This document shows positions 16,978 through 26,406 of a stretch of 64,000 bases of DNA, piece by piece. This DNA comes from Brachionus manjavacas (taxonomy: Eukaryota; Rotifera; Eurotatoria; Ploima; Brachionidae). The position numbers and the translations under genes were made by a program. The stretch's first letter is position 1. Each line of letters begins with the position of its first letter. The notes under the pieces are model-generated. The model did no database searches. It was not told where the DNA came from and saw only the letters and a list, made by a program, of their open reading frames with translations. The stretch lies in assembly GCA_019054805.1 (NCBI GenBank), contig JAHQIY010000043.1, forward strand, positions 185,163-249,162, given 5' to 3'.

Positions 16978-17019
16978 CCACAATAGAGTCTACAACGTAT
17001 GACTAGACAGAGATGAAGT

Positions 17020-19050
17020 ATGAGTAAAGTTTTTGATTTAGTGTCTGATTATAAGCCCTCTGGCGATCAGCCTACCGCGATTGAGCAACTGCTTGATGGT
17101 CTTGATTCAGGTTTAGCCCACCAAACTTTACTTGGCGTAACTGGTTCAGGAAAAACTTTTACACTTGCCAACGTAATTGCCAGCGCTCAGCGTCCAGCTA
17201 TTCTACTTGCTCCGAATAAAACGCTAGCGGCTCAGCTTTATGGTGAGATGAAATCTTTCTTCCCCAATAATGCCGTTGAATACTTTGTTTCTTACTACGA
17301 TTACTACCAGCCTGAAGCTTATGTGCCCACGACCGATACCTTTATCGAGAAAGATGCTTCCGTTAACGCGCATATTGAGCAGATGCGGCTCTCTGCGACC
17401 AAAGCCCTGTTAGAACGTAAAGATGCCATTATTGTCGCTTCAGTGTCGGCGATTTATGGTTTGGGTGATCCTGAATCCTATCTGCAAATGATGTTACATA
17501 TCCGCCGCGGTGATGTGATGGACCAGCGTGATATATTGCGTCGTCTTGCTGAGCTTCAATATAGCCGCAATGATGTCGCATTTGAGCGCGGTCAGTTCCG
17601 TGTGCGTGGTGAAGTGATTGATATTTTTCCGGCTGAATCCGATCAAGATGCGGTGCGTATCGAGATGTTTGATGATGAGATTGATTGTATTAGTGTGTTT
17701 GATCCGCTGACAGGAGCAGTCAAACAGCGTGACTTGGCACGTTACACGATTTATCCCAAAACCCACTATGTCACGCCAAGAGAGCGAATTCTTGATGCGA
17801 TAGAGAAAATTAAAGTGGAGCTTGAAGGGCGCAAGAAACACTTACTTGATAACAACAAACTGCTTGAAGAGCAGCGTATCTCACAGCGTACTCAGTTTGA
17901 TATTGAGATGATGAACGAGCTGGGTTTTTGTTCAGGTATCGAAAACTACTCACGCTATCTAAGCGGCCGTAGTGAGGGTGAGCCACCACCAACCTTGTTC
18001 GATTACTTGCCGCACGATGGTTTGCTGATCATTGATGAATCCCACGTTACTGTGCCTCAGATTGGTGCCATGTACAAAGGTGACCGCTCGCGTAAAGAGA
18101 CGCTGGTGGAGTTTGGTTTCCGTCTACCTTCGGCACTCGACAATCGACCAATGAAGTTCGAAGAGTTCGAATCTATTTCGCCTCAGACGATATTTGTCTC
18201 TGCAACGCCTGGTAACTATGAGCTAGAGAAATCGGATGGTGAGATCGCTGATCAGGTTGTTCGTCCTACAGGCTTGCTCGATCCTCAACTTGAAGTGCGT
18301 CCGGTCGCCACACAGGTGGATGATCTGCTGTCAGAAATTCGTATTCGCGCTGCTAAAGATGAGCGAGTTCTGGTAACCACACTAACCAAGAGAATGGCGG
18401 AAGATTTAACTGAATACCTCACTGAACACGATGTTAAGGTTCGCTACCTCCACTCAGATATTGATACGGTGGAAAGGGTCGAAATCATTCGCGACTTGCG
18501 TCTTGGTGAGTTTGATGTGCTGGTAGGGATCAACTTACTCCGTGAAGGCTTAGATATGCCAGAAGTCTCTTTAGTGGCGATTTTGGATGCTGATAAAGAA
18601 GGTTTCTTGCGTTCAGAGCGATCGCTGATCCAGACGATTGGTCGTGCAGCACGTAATGTGGCGGGTAAAGCGATTCTGTACGCTGACAGCGTTACCAAGT
18701 CAATGGACAAAGCGATGGGAGAGACCAACCGTCGTCGTGAAAAACAGCAAGCTTACAACGAGAAGATGGGCATTGAGCCTCAAGCGCTAAAACGTAATGT
18801 TAAAGACATTATGGAGCTAGGTGACATTACCAAGAGTAAGAAGCAGCGCGTTAGCAAGACTGTCCCATTGTCTAAAGTGGCTGAGCCTTCGCAGAGCTAT
18901 GATGTGATGACGCCTCAACAACTTGATAAAGAGATTAGCAAACTAGAAGCGCAGATGTATCAACATGCCCAAGACTTAGAGTTTGAACTTGCAGCGCAGA
19001 AGAGGGATGAGATAGATAAGCTTCGCAAGCAGTTTATTGTTAACAGCTAA
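17020..19050 (+). CDS. uvrB: Excinuclease ABC subunit B
   Basis: A 676-residue damage-verification helicase of nucleotide excision repair, loaded by UvrA and recruiting UvrC. Walker A is [14 protein letters not shown], and the beta-hairpin that probes the damaged strand is [21 protein letters not shown]. The C-terminal helicase motifs are [32 protein letters not shown] and [13 protein letters not shown] domain closes the protein ([30 protein letters not shown]). Length is standard. It has its own SOS-controlled promoter and precedes the converging qrr1 gene. Confidence 0.98.
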   Translation: MSKVFDLVSDYKPSGDQPTAIEQLLDGLDSGLAHQTLLGVTGSGKTFTLANVIASAQRPAILLAPNKTLAAQLYGEMKSFFPNNAVEYFVSYYDYYQPEAYVPTTDTFIEKDASVNAHIEQMRLSATKALLERKDAIIVASVSAIYGLGDPESYLQMMLHIRRGDVMDQRDILRRLAELQYSRNDVAFERGQFRVRGEVIDIFPAESDQDAVRIEMFDDEIDCISVFDPLTGAVKQRDLARYTIYPKTHYVTPRERILDAIEKIKVELEGRKKHLLDNNKLLEEQRISQRTQFDIEMMNELGFCSGIENYSRYLSGRSEGEPPPTLFDYLPHDGLLIIDESHVTVPQIGAMYKGDRSRKETLVEFGFRLPSALDNRPMKFEEFESISPQTIFVSATPGNYELEKSDGEIADQVVRPTGLLDPQLEVRPVATQVDDLLSEIRIRAAKDERVLVTTLTKRMAEDLTEYLTEHDVKVRYLHSDIDTVERVEIIRDLRLGEFDVLVGINLLREGLDMPEVSLVAILDADKEGFLRSERSLIQTIGRAARNVAGKAILYADSVTKSMDKAMGETNRRREKQQAYNEKMGIEPQALKRNVKDIMELGDITKSKKQRVSKTVPLSKVAEPSQSYDVMTPQQLDKEISKLEAQMYQHAQDLEFELAAQKRDEIDKLRKQFIVNS

Positions 19051-19065
19051 CACGAATTTAAGACG

Positions 19066-19161
19066 AAAAAATAGCCAGTAGAAACTTGGTTCTACTGGCT
19101 GTAATTTGTGAATACTAAGTTCACTAACAACGTCAGTTGGCTAGGTGACCCATGAGGGTCA
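19066..19161 (-). ncRNA. qrr1: Qrr1 quorum-regulatory small RNA
   Basis: About 96 nt on the minus strand. It begins TGACCCTCATGGGTCA (first hairpin), then holds the strictly conserved Qrr core CCTAGCCAACTGACGTTG followed by TTAGTGAA, which pairs with targets such as luxR/hapR, luxO and aphA mRNAs through Hfq. It ends in the terminator hairpin AGCCAGTAGA (19073–19082) / TCTACTGGCT (19091–19100) with a T run. The start at 19161 is exactly 12 bases from the -12 GC of the sigma-54 promoter. Position divergent from luxO is the conserved Vibrio arrangement. Confidence 0.96.
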
Positions 19162-19171
19162 TAGTAGATTT

Positions 19172-19188
19172 AGCATATAGCGTGCCAA
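19172..19188 (-). promoter_or_regulatory. Sigma-54 promoter of qrr1
   Basis: Minus-strand TTGGCACGCTATATGCT has GG at -25/-24 and GC at -13/-12 relative to a start at 19161. It is the expected RpoN promoter activated by phosphorylated LuxO at low cell density. Confidence 0.92.
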
Positions 19189-19249
19189 ATTAAATTGGCC
19201 TCAAAATGCGTCATTCATCACCCTATTCAGGACTATTTCGTGTTTTAAA

Positions 19250-19269
19250 TTGCATAATGCAAAGCGCAA
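19250..19269. promoter_or_regulatory. LuxO binding sites between qrr1 and luxO
   Basis: TTGCATAATGCAA (19250–19262) is a near-perfect dyad fitting the LuxO pattern TTGCAwwwTGCAA. A second TGCAAAGCGCAA (19258–19269) overlaps it. Their distance of about 90–105 bases from the qrr1 start suits an enhancer for RpoN, and overlap with the luxO promoter fits autorepression. Confidence 0.75.
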
Positions 19270-19311
19270 TGCGATTATTTATATAAATGCGAAGAAGGCC
19301 TTGGCTAGGTT

Positions 19312-20706
19312 ATGCAATATAATACACAAGCAAAAAACTCAAAGTATTTGTTGATGGTTGAAGATACCGCCTCTGTAGCGGCGTTGTATCGTTCTTATCT
19401 CACACCACTGCAAATTGATATCAATATCGTCGGCACTGGCCGTGATGCCATTGATAGCCTCAATTTTAGAACCCCTGACCTTATCCTGCTCGATCTGCGA
19501 TTACCTGATATGACAGGTATGGACGTCTTGCACGCGGTGAAAGAAAAGAACCCGGATGTGCCCGTTATTTTTATGACTGCGCATGGTTCGATTGATACCG
19601 CCGTAGAAGCAATGCGTCATGGCGCGCAAGACTTCCTAATTAAACCCTGTGAAGCTGATCGACTCCGTGTAACGGTTAACAACGCTCTGCGTAAAGCGAA
19701 CAAGCTGAAAAACGATGGTGATAATTCAGGAAGTCAGGGATATCAAGGTTTCATCGGCAGTAGTCAAACGATGCAGGCGGTTTACAGAACTATTGACTCG
19801 GCGGCGACGAGTAAAGCCAGTATCTTTATCACTGGTGAAAGTGGAACGGGTAAAGAAGTGTGTGCTGAAGCAATTCACGCGACCAGTAAACGTGGTGACA
19901 AACCGTTTATTGCCATCAACTGTGCTGCCATCCCGAAAGATCTGATTGAAAGTGAACTATTTGGTCACGTTAAAGGCGCATTTACCGGAGCTGCGACGGA
20001 TCGACAAGGTGCGGCGGAGCTTGCTGATGGCGGCACGCTTTTCCTTGATGAGTTGTGTGAAATGGACTTAGATTTGCAGACTAAGCTGTTACGTTTTATT
20101 CAAACCGGTACCTTCCAGAAAGTTGGTTCGTCGAAGATGAAGAGCGTGGATGTACGTTTTGTTTGTGCAACCAACAAAGATCCTTGGAAAGAAGTCGAAG
20201 AAGGGCGCTTCCGCGAAGATTTGTACTATCGTTTGTATGTTATCCCTCTGCATTTGCCACCTCTGCGTGAGCGCGGTGACGATATTATTGAAATTGCCTA
20301 CTCACTGCTAGGTTTCATGTCTAAGGAAGAGGGTAAAGATTTTGTGCGTTTGGCCGCTGAGGTCGTCGATCGTTTCTCGCGCTACGAATGGCCGGGTAAT
20401 GTACGTCAGTTGCAAAATGTCTTACGTAATGTGGTGGTGTTAAACAATGGCCGTGAGATTGATTTAGCCATGCTGCCACCGCCGCTCAATCAACCATCAA
20501 AAAATGAGATTCGAGTGACTAGACCGCAAAACGAAACAGTCTCAGTACAAGATATATTCCCTTTGTGGCTAACTGAGAAAAATGCCATTGAACAGGCTAT
20601 AAAAGCGTGTGATGGTAACATACCGAAAGCCGCGGGCTATTTGGATGTAAGTCCATCAACCATTTACAGAAAACTACAAGCGTGGAATGCCAAGGAAGTA
20701 CAATAG
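19312..20706 (+). CDS. luxO: Quorum-sensing response regulator LuxO
   Basis: A 464-residue NtrC-type activator. The receiver domain has phospho-acceptor D61 ([14 protein letters not shown]), the same number as in V. cholerae. The AAA+ domain shows Walker A GESGTGKE, the sigma-54 contact loop GAFTGA, Walker [10 protein letters not shown] and the RxDLYYRL block. A Fis-type helix-turn-helix ends it ([19 protein letters not shown]). Phosphorylated through LuxU at low cell density, it drives the qrr genes with RpoN. The stop overlaps the GTG start of luxU by one base. Confidence 0.98.
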   Translation: MQYNTQAKNSKYLLMVEDTASVAALYRSYLTPLQIDINIVGTGRDAIDSLNFRTPDLILLDLRLPDMTGMDVLHAVKEKNPDVPVIFMTAHGSIDTAVEAMRHGAQDFLIKPCEADRLRVTVNNALRKANKLKNDGDNSGSQGYQGFIGSSQTMQAVYRTIDSAATSKASIFITGESGTGKEVCAEAIHATSKRGDKPFIAINCAAIPKDLIESELFGHVKGAFTGAATDRQGAAELADGGTLFLDELCEMDLDLQTKLLRFIQTGTFQKVGSSKMKSVDVRFVCATNKDPWKEVEEGRFREDLYYRLYVIPLHLPPLRERGDDIIEIAYSLLGFMSKEEGKDFVRLAAEVVDRFSRYEWPGNVRQLQNVLRNVVVLNNGREIDLAMLPPPLNQPSKNEIRVTRPQNETVSVQDIFPLWLTEKNAIEQAIKACDGNIPKAAGYLDVSPSTIYRKLQAWNAKEVQ

Positions 20707-21047
20707 TGGACATTTTAGATCAAAGTAAAATCGACCGACTCGCTAGTGAAATTGGTGCTGAAAATGTCCCTGTTTTGCTTGAGATATTTTTAAACGAGTT
20801 GCAAATGTATATCGATAAGCTCTCGCAAATTGAAGGCCAAGAGCAAGAGCAATACTTGAAAGAGATCAGTCACGCATTAAAAAGCAGTGCAGCCAGCTTT
20901 GGTGCAGAAGCACTTCGCGCGTATTCTGCAGAGGTGGACTCTAGTGCTAAGTCTGGCACTTCTCTTGAATCAGAAAGCAATAAACAGCAAATGTTATCTC
21001 TACTGAGTGAAACCCAGCAGAGATATCAGCAACTATTCAACCAGTAA
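20706..21047 (+). CDS. luxU: Phosphorelay protein LuxU
   Basis: A 113-residue Hpt protein that passes phosphate from LuxN/LuxQ/CqsS-type kinases to LuxO. Phospho-acceptor His56 lies in KEISHALKSSAASFGA. I start at GTG 20706 rather than at an ATG 24 bases earlier inside luxO: AAGGAAG stands seven bases before the GTG and the length then equals known LuxU proteins. The last 15 bases overlap the converging yvcK gene. Confidence 0.95.
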   Translation: MDILDQSKIDRLASEIGAENVPVLLEIFLNELQMYIDKLSQIEGQEQEQYLKEISHALKSSAASFGAEALRAYSAEVDSSAKSGTSLESESNKQQMLSLLSETQQRYQQLFNQ

Positions 21048-21920
21048 CCACTCAATCGCTTGTTGCAGCTTAGCCCTGTCGTGACGCCAGTCGCGATTGG
21101 GTGAGGCTAGCGGTGTTGTGACACAATTCCACTCTTCAAGCTCTGGATGAGGTGTTTCACCTAGAACCACGTCTATCTTGCGACCTTGGCAAGAGCGCTC
21201 ACACCATTCCAATTTTTCTTGTAATGTCATTTGTCCAGCTGGGCCGTATTCTGGGGAAAGGTTTTCGACAAACACCAGTTTAGCTTTGCGGTTATTGGCA
21301 ATCGCTCGACCGACCTCTGGGAGCAGCAGTGGCGGCATAATACTGGTCAGAAAACTGCCAGGGCCGAGAATAATCGCGTCAGCTTCCTCAATAGCTTGTA
21401 CACCTTCTTTCGTGGCCGGGACTTCAGGTTCAAGATCGAGTCGAATCAACTTTTCGGGCATCTCATCAACACTGGTCTCTCCTGTAACCCAACGTCCATC
21501 TGGCGCAAGCGCTTTTAGATCTGAAGGGTGTTCTGACATCGGGATGATATTGACATCGACCTTAAGCATATTGCGAATCAGGTTTGTGGCATCTAGAGGT
21601 CGAACTGACAGGTTGTCGAGAGCGGTGAGCATCAAATTGCCCAAATTATGCCCATCAAGTTCTCCAGCACCTTTGAATCGGTATTCAAACATCATCGAAC
21701 TGATGGAAGGGTCAGTGATAAGCTGATTGATACAGTTGCGCGTATCTCCCCATGCAATGCCGCCTTGGCAATTGCGAATGCGACCTGTGGAGCCGCCGTT
21801 ATCTGTGGTAGCAACAATCCCCGTTGCATTTGAGCCAAAATCTTTGAGTGCCGCAAGCATACGTCCAAGGCCGTGGCCTCCACCGACAGCGACCACTTTA
21901 TTGCTAGCGTAAATTGTCAT
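21033..21920 (-). CDS. yvcK: YvcK/CofD-like gluconeogenesis factor
   Basis: About 295 residues from ATG 21920; an in-frame ATG at 21947 would add nine. The N-terminal VVAVGGGHGLGRML, then ATDNGGSTGRIR, GDTRNCI and LGPGSFLTSIMPPLL are signatures of the YvcK/CofD family. These proteins bind UDP-sugars and support growth and cell-wall synthesis on gluconeogenic carbon. Gene order luxO-luxU-yvcK-moaA is conserved in Vibrio. It converges with luxU, overlapping its 3' end. Confidence 0.9.
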   Translation of the reverse strand: MTIYASNKVVAVGGGHGLGRMLAALKDFGSNATGIVATTDNGGSTGRIRNCQGGIAWGDTRNCINQLITDPSISSMMFEYRFKGAGELDGHNLGNLMLTALDNLSVRPLDATNLIRNMLKVDVNIIPMSEHPSDLKALAPDGRWVTGETSVDEMPEKLIRLDLEPEVPATKEGVQAIEEADAIILGPGSFLTSIMPPLLLPEVGRAIANNRKAKLVFVENLSPEYGPAGQMTLQEKLEWCERSCQGRKIDVVLGETPHPELEEWNCVTTPLASPNRDWRHDRAKLQQAIEWLLVE

Positions 21921-22097
21921 GCTGAGCTTCTTTTTATTCATAACCAACTACAATTTAGATTATTGCATTAACAACCAATACTCAATATTGGGTAAATTGG
22001 GCTCCAAGCACGATTTTTCCAATTTGAGGGTAGAATCACACACAATTATTAAGTATTTTATTTATCAGCACTACCGAAAATGATAGGTAGTTGCCAT

Positions 22098-22211
22098 AAC
22101 TCCGAGCTCTATAAGCTAAGTCCAGAGTGATAAGCCTATTGAGCCAGTGACATGTTGTCACAAGGGCATACTTGGAAATGATTATGCCTCCCGTGTTTGG
22201 AAAGGTGTTCC
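22098..22211 (+). promoter_or_regulatory. Molybdenum cofactor riboswitch (moco RNA motif)
   Basis: The leader runs from CTCCGAGC through GAGCCAGTG, a GGGCATAC...TTATGCC stem and CTCCCGTGTTT to GGAAAGGTGTTCC. These elements and their order match the moco RNA upstream of E. coli moaA, whose 3' part reads GCCTCCGTTTGGAAAGGTGTT. The last hairpin (GGAA/TTCC) encloses the AAAGGT ribosome site of moaA, so ligand-dependent control of translation is likely. Confidence 0.85.
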
Positions 22212-23201
22212 GTGGCGCAACAATTCGAAGATAGATTCCATCGCAAGTTTTATTACTTGCGACTTTCCGTTACAGATGTCTGTAACTTCAAATGCACATA
22301 TTGTCTGCCTGATGGCTATAAGCCTTCCGGGCAAAAAAACTCGTCTTTTTTAGCTCTGCCAGAGATAAAACGTGTCGTTAGAGCGTTTGCTGATTGCGGT
22401 ACCTCAAAAGTACGTATTACTGGCGGTGAGCCGAGCCTACGCAAAGATTTCAACGATATTATTCATACCGTTGCTTCAACACAGGGTATTCGTAAAGTCG
22501 CGACGACAACCAACGGTTACCGTATGGAAAAACAAGTCGCCGATTGGAAAGAGGCTGGGCTGACACATATTAATGTCAGTGTTGATAGCTTAGACCCACG
22601 CATGTTCCATCAAATCACTGGCGAAAATAAGTTTACCCAAGTGATGGCGGGCATCGACCGCGCTTTTGAAGTGGGTTACGACCAGGTCAAAGTCAACGTT
22701 GTCTTGATGAAGGATCTGAATGCGCAAGAGTTACCCGCCTTTCTAAACTGGATTAAAGACCGTCCAATCCAACTTCGCTTTATCGAGTTGATGCAAACCG
22801 GGGAAATGGATGAACTGTTCCAACGTCACCATGTTTCCGGTGTCGCGATTCGTAATCAGTTAATAGCCAATGGCTGGCTACTAAAAGTGCGAGATAAGAA
22901 CGACGGTCCTGCTCAGGTTTTTGTCCATCCTGATTACCAAGGTGAGATCGGTTTGATCATGCCGTATGAAAAAGACTTTTGTGAAAGCTGTAACCGCTTG
23001 CGTGTTTCCGCTAAAGGTAAGCTTCACTTATGTCTGTTTGGTGATCATGGCGTTGAGTTACGCGATTTACTTCAACAAGATGATCAAGAACCAGAACTAA
23101 TTGAACGAATTCAACAGCAGCTGCAAACCAAGTCGGTGAGCCATTTCCTCCATGATGGAAATTCAGGCATGACTCCGCACTTGGCCTCGATCGGCGGCTG
23201 A
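22212..23201 (+). CDS. moaA: GTP 3',8-cyclase MoaA
   Basis: A 329-residue radical-SAM enzyme that starts molybdopterin synthesis by cyclising GTP. The N-terminal cluster motif is CNFKCTYC, the SAM region ITGGEP, and the C-terminal cluster ligands are in [18 protein letters not shown]. It ends with the essential Gly-Gly (SIGG). The start is GTG 22212, which gives the E. coli length of 329 and has AAAGGT six bases ahead. An upstream TTG at 22197 would lie inside the riboswitch. First gene of moaABCDE. Confidence 0.97.
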   Translation: MAQQFEDRFHRKFYYLRLSVTDVCNFKCTYCLPDGYKPSGQKNSSFLALPEIKRVVRAFADCGTSKVRITGGEPSLRKDFNDIIHTVASTQGIRKVATTTNGYRMEKQVADWKEAGLTHINVSVDSLDPRMFHQITGENKFTQVMAGIDRAFEVGYDQVKVNVVLMKDLNAQELPAFLNWIKDRPIQLRFIELMQTGEMDELFQRHHVSGVAIRNQLIANGWLLKVRDKNDGPAQVFVHPDYQGEIGLIMPYEKDFCESCNRLRVSAKGKLHLCLFGDHGVELRDLLQQDDQEPELIERIQQQLQTKSVSHFLHDGNSGMTPHLASIGG

Positions 23202-23277
23202 TACACATCATTAATCAAACTTCGTGTTCACGTATGAGTGAGCATGAACTGACTTTGACAAAACTATAGGTGAACAA

Positions 23278-23790
23278 ATGGGTCACGCAGAAAGCAAATT
23301 TCAACCAGCAAATATCGCAGTTCTAACCGTTTCTGACACGCGCACTGAAGAAAACGATACTTCAGGTGGCTATCTAGTTGAGAATGCAAAAGAAGCGGGT
23401 CATAACATTGTCGATAAGAAGATTGTTATTGATGATATGTACAAGATTCGCGCTATCGTCTCTCAGTGGATTGCGGATGAAAATGTACAAGCTGTAATGA
23501 TTACTGGCGGTACAGGTTTTACTTCTCGCGACAGTACGCCTGAAGCGCTAAAACCTCTATTTGACAAAGAAGTCGAAGGTTTTGGTGAGCTTTTCCGCAT
23601 GGTCTCTTATGAAGAGATTGGCACTTCTACCATTCAATCTCGCGCAATCGCGGGTTTTGCTAACCATACTGTAATTTTTGCGATGCCGGGTTCTACGGGC
23701 GCGTGCCGTACTGGTTGGACAAAGATCATCAAGCAACAACTTGATGCAAGCCACCGCCCATGTAACTTTATGCCTCATCTAGCGGTTTAA
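23278..23790 (+). CDS. moaB: Molybdenum cofactor biosynthesis protein B
   Basis: A 170-residue MogA/MoaB-family protein, the E. coli MoaB length. The molybdopterin-binding signature is VMITGGTGFTSRDSTPEAL, and FAMPGSTGACRTGW lies near the C-terminus. MoaB is thought to act in molybdopterin adenylylation, or to be redundant in E. coli. It is the second gene of the moa operon, 76 bases after moaA. Confidence 0.95.
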   Translation: MGHAESKFQPANIAVLTVSDTRTEENDTSGGYLVENAKEAGHNIVDKKIVIDDMYKIRAIVSQWIADENVQAVMITGGTGFTSRDSTPEALKPLFDKEVEGFGELFRMVSYEEIGTSTIQSRAIAGFANHTVIFAMPGSTGACRTGWTKIIKQQLDASHRPCNFMPHLAV

Positions 23791-23805
23791 TTTTAGGAGC
23801 AGCTA

Positions 23806-24285
23806 ATGAGCGAATTCACTCATATCAACGCTTCTGGTGAAGCAAACATGGTTGATGTATCGGCAAAAGCAGAGACAGTGCGCGAAGCTCGCGCTGAAGC
23901 TTTTGTACATATGGCACCTGAGACTTTGCAATTGATTGTCTCTGGTTCTCATCATAAAGGTGACGTGTTTGCGACCGCGCGCATTGCCGGTATTCAAGCG
24001 GCGAAGAAAACGTGGGACCTAATTCCACTCTGTCATCTGCTACTGCTGTCAAAAGTTGAAGTACAACTAGAAGCGATCGAAGCTGAAAATATGGTGCGTA
24101 TTGAGTCTGTATGTAAGCTAGCGGGTAAGACAGGGGTTGAAATGGAAGCCCTGACTGCCGCTTCTGTTGCTGCGTTAACCATTTACGATATGTGTAAAGC
24201 AGTACAGAAAGATATGGTGATTGGCCAAGTTCGTTTACTAGAAAAAACCGGTGGTAAATCGGGACACTTTAAGGTGGAGTCATGA
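23806..24285 (+). CDS. moaC: Cyclic pyranopterin monophosphate synthase
   Basis: A 159-residue enzyme that rearranges the MoaA product to cyclic pyranopterin monophosphate. Conserved motifs are [30 protein letters not shown], and [31 protein letters not shown] precedes the ATG. It overlaps moaD by four bases (ATGA). Confidence 0.97.
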   Translation: MSEFTHINASGEANMVDVSAKAETVREARAEAFVHMAPETLQLIVSGSHHKGDVFATARIAGIQAAKKTWDLIPLCHLLLLSKVEVQLEAIEAENMVRIESVCKLAGKTGVEMEALTAASVAALTIYDMCKAVQKDMVIGQVRLLEKTGGKSGHFKVES

Positions 24286-24527
24286 TTAAGGTTCTATTTT
24301 TCGCTCAAACTCGTGAATTGGTCGGGATGGATGAACTTCAGCTTGAAGGCGATTTTTCTACTGTAGAAGAGGTGCGTAGTCACTTGGTAGAGCAGGATGG
24401 TAAATGGGATCTCGCTTTAGAGCCAGGTAAATTACTCGCTGCGGTAAACCAATCCATTGTTCCTCTTGAGCACCCAATTCAGTCAGGTGACGAAGTTGCG
24501 TTTTTCCCGCCAGTAACAGGGGGCTAG
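24282..24527 (+). CDS. moaD: Molybdopterin synthase sulfur carrier subunit
   Basis: An 81-residue ubiquitin-fold protein ending in the required Gly-Gly (FPPVTGG), which is thiocarboxylated and donates sulfur to MoaE. Translation is coupled to moaC through an ATGA overlap, and moaE follows after two bases. Confidence 0.96.
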   Translation: MIKVLFFAQTRELVGMDELQLEGDFSTVEEVRSHLVEQDGKWDLALEPGKLLAAVNQSIVPLEHPIQSGDEVAFFPPVTGG

Positions 24528-24529
24528 TC

Positions 24530-24991
24530 ATGGACAATCGCGTTTCAGTTCAATTTGAAGACTTTTCTGTTGGCAGTGAGTATGAAGCTCTCGCGCAAGG
24601 TACGTCAGCAGGCGCTGTCGTCACGTTTACTGGTAAAGTACGCGATATGAACCTTGGCGATAACGTCACTGGTTTATCTCTTGAATACTACCCAGGCATG
24701 ACCGAGAAAGCACTTGGTGAAATCTGTGATGAAGCTGAGCAGCGTTGGCCGCTTCTCAATATTCGAGTCATTCACCGTGTCGGTGACTTAGATATTGGCG
24801 ATCAGATAGTCTTTGTTGGTGTTTCAAGTGCTCACCGAGGTGCGGCGTTTGAAGCGTGTGAATTCGTGATGGATTACCTAAAGACCAAGGCGCCATTTTG
24901 GAAGAAAGAGCGAACGACAGAATCGACTCGTTGGGTAGATTCGAGAGATTCAGATGCGAAGGCCGCTGAGCGTTGGCAACAGAAATCTTAA
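24530..24991 (+). CDS. moaE: Molybdopterin synthase catalytic subunit
   Basis: A 153-residue partner of MoaD that converts cPMP to molybdopterin. Recognised by VTFTGKVRD, LEYYPGMTEKAL, VIHRVGDLDIGDQIVFVGVSSAHRGAAFEACEFVMDYLKTKAPFWKKE. Last gene of the moa operon, closed by a terminator 14 bases on. Confidence 0.97.
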   Translation: MDNRVSVQFEDFSVGSEYEALAQGTSAGAVVTFTGKVRDMNLGDNVTGLSLEYYPGMTEKALGEICDEAEQRWPLLNIRVIHRVGDLDIGDQIVFVGVSSAHRGAAFEACEFVMDYLKTKAPFWKKERTTESTRWVDSRDSDAKAAERWQQKS

Positions 24992-25004
24992 ACAAGTTCA
25001 AATC

Positions 25005-25032
25005 AAAAGCTCCTATTAACAGGAGCTTTTTT
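25005..25032. terminator. Terminator shared by moaE and the converging GGDEF gene
   Basis: AAAAGCTCCT / AGGAGCTTTT stem with a six-base loop and T runs on either strand. It overlaps the last codons of the minus-strand diguanylate cyclase gene. Confidence 0.88.
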
Positions 25033-25993
25033 CATTGTCTGTTAGTTGGTGAATTGAGCCACGCTGACGCCCTTTCGCGTAGAAGAGTGCTTTGTCCGCT
25101 ATCGAGATAAATCTTTCTGCGTCCATATCTTGTGGAACTAAGTGACAGTGGCGAATGCCTATTGTGATTGAAAATTGCGAGCCAACGGAAGAGGAAGGGT
25201 GAGGTATAGCAAGTTGTTTTACCACCTCTTGCAGTAACTCTGCACGCTCGATACTTTCGCACTCCGCCACGTTGGGCATAAACACCAAAAACTCATCCCC
25301 TCCGTAGCGGAAGCAGAGATCATCATTTTTTGCCCAAGCCCGAATTGCACGGCTTAGTGCTTCAAGTGCTTTATCACCTTTCAAATGACCATAACTGTCG
25401 TTGTATTGCTTAAAACAGTCGATATCGATCATCAGTACAGCTGAACCAATTAGCTTTAGCTTCGCCAGTTCAATCGCTTCAGGCAAAAGTACGTCTAACG
25501 CGTAACGGTTATACATTTGGGTGAGATGGTCGATGTAAGTCAGTCTTTCGAGCTCTAGCTGCTGGAGAGCCAGTTTATCCAAAGCCCTTTTATATTCTGT
25601 GATGTTTCTGACCGTCCATAGGACTAATGAAGTATTCGGCAATGGGATCACAAGCGCACTAAAATGTTGCACTTGTTGAGGTCCTTCAACGCCATCAAAG
25701 CAGCGTAAATCTTTTGGGTCTAAACTGTATTCAAGTTCGGAGGCGGTTTGACTGTCAATGACGTCAACAATAACTTGGCTAAACCAAATAGCTTTGTCTG
25801 CTGGTAGCACTTGGTACTGATTGAGACCGACCACCGCTGCAGGATCATGATGACGTTTTTTATCCCTTCCACCCCAAGCTTCAACATAGGTACCTGATTT
25901 GTCGATAAGAAATGTCGGTTCAGGGAGGGATTCAAACACCACGTGCATCATATCGGGGTTATTGGCGATCTGAGCTGAAAAAGTAGAGTTCAC
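25016..25993 (-). CDS. PAS-GGDEF diguanylate cyclase
   Basis: A 325-residue soluble protein. Residues about 15–135 form a PAS sensor (VVFESLPEPTFLIDKSGTYVEAWGG) and are joined by a short coiled coil (ALDKLALQQLELERLTYID) to a GGDEF domain with an intact active site (RYGGDEFLVFMP). It should make cyclic di-GMP from GTP. The allosteric inhibitory site RxxD, expected five residues before GGDEF, reads KNDD, so classical product inhibition is probably lost. No signal peptide or membrane helix is present. Confidence 0.9.
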   Translation of the reverse strand: MNSTFSAQIANNPDMMHVVFESLPEPTFLIDKSGTYVEAWGGRDKKRHHDPAAVVGLNQYQVLPADKAIWFSQVIVDVIDSQTASELEYSLDPKDLRCFDGVEGPQQVQHFSALVIPLPNTSLVLWTVRNITEYKRALDKLALQQLELERLTYIDHLTQMYNRYALDVLLPEAIELAKLKLIGSAVLMIDIDCFKQYNDSYGHLKGDKALEALSRAIRAWAKNDDLCFRYGGDEFLVFMPNVAECESIERAELLQEVVKQLAIPHPSSSVGSQFSITIGIRHCHLVPQDMDAERFISIADKALFYAKGRQRGSIHQLTDNEKSSC

Positions 25994-26076
25994 GTCTTAT
26001 CCCCCGCGTATTTTATGATGCAACTACTTATAGTTTAGACAGTTAATCTTGGAACGCATGTCACTAAGGATGAAAG

Positions 26077-26280
26077 ATGAACTACGTCGTGATTAAAAGA
26101 GCCATCATCATTGCCTTGGTGGTGGGAACCTTGCTCAATATCATCAATCAATATGACGCCATTTTTGGAACCTCAAGCCTAAACTGGCTCAAGGCTTGTC
26201 TGACTTATTGTGTGCCTTTTAGTGTTTCATTGTTTAGTAGTTGGTTAGCGAATCGTGATGCTAAGGCTCAATGCGATTAG
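26077..26280 (+). CDS. NrtS-like small nitrate/nitrite transport protein
   Basis: A 67-residue membrane protein with two helices, IIIALVVGTLLNIINQYDAIFG and LNWLKACLTYCVPFSVSLFSSWLA. The pattern VGTLLNxINQxDxxF...LNWLKxxLTYxVPFxVS is the one I know from NrtS, small proteins described in marine bacteria as nitrate/nitrite transporters. Assignment is from memory of the family. Its nearness to the molybdenum cofactor operon, needed for nitrate reductase, is suggestive only. Confidence 0.65.
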   Translation: MNYVVIKRAIIIALVVGTLLNIINQYDAIFGTSSLNWLKACLTYCVPFSVSLFSSWLANRDAKAQCD

Positions 26281-26406
26281 TGAGGGTTTGTGAAACGTGA
26301 TAGTCAGCACCTATTGTAAAAATTGTTGTTTTCCATTTAGTAAAATCAAGAAATTAGACAACAATTACAATATATGCAGCGTAGCTTGCACGTTAAGGAG
26401 ACACAG

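Noticed and set aside
20682..20705. ATG start for luxU inside luxO
   Set aside because: The GTG at 20706 has the ribosome site and gives the family length.
21178..21726. 182-codon plus-strand ORF opposite yvcK
   Set aside because: Antisense to a conserved gene, Ser/Arg-rich shadow composition, no ribosome site.
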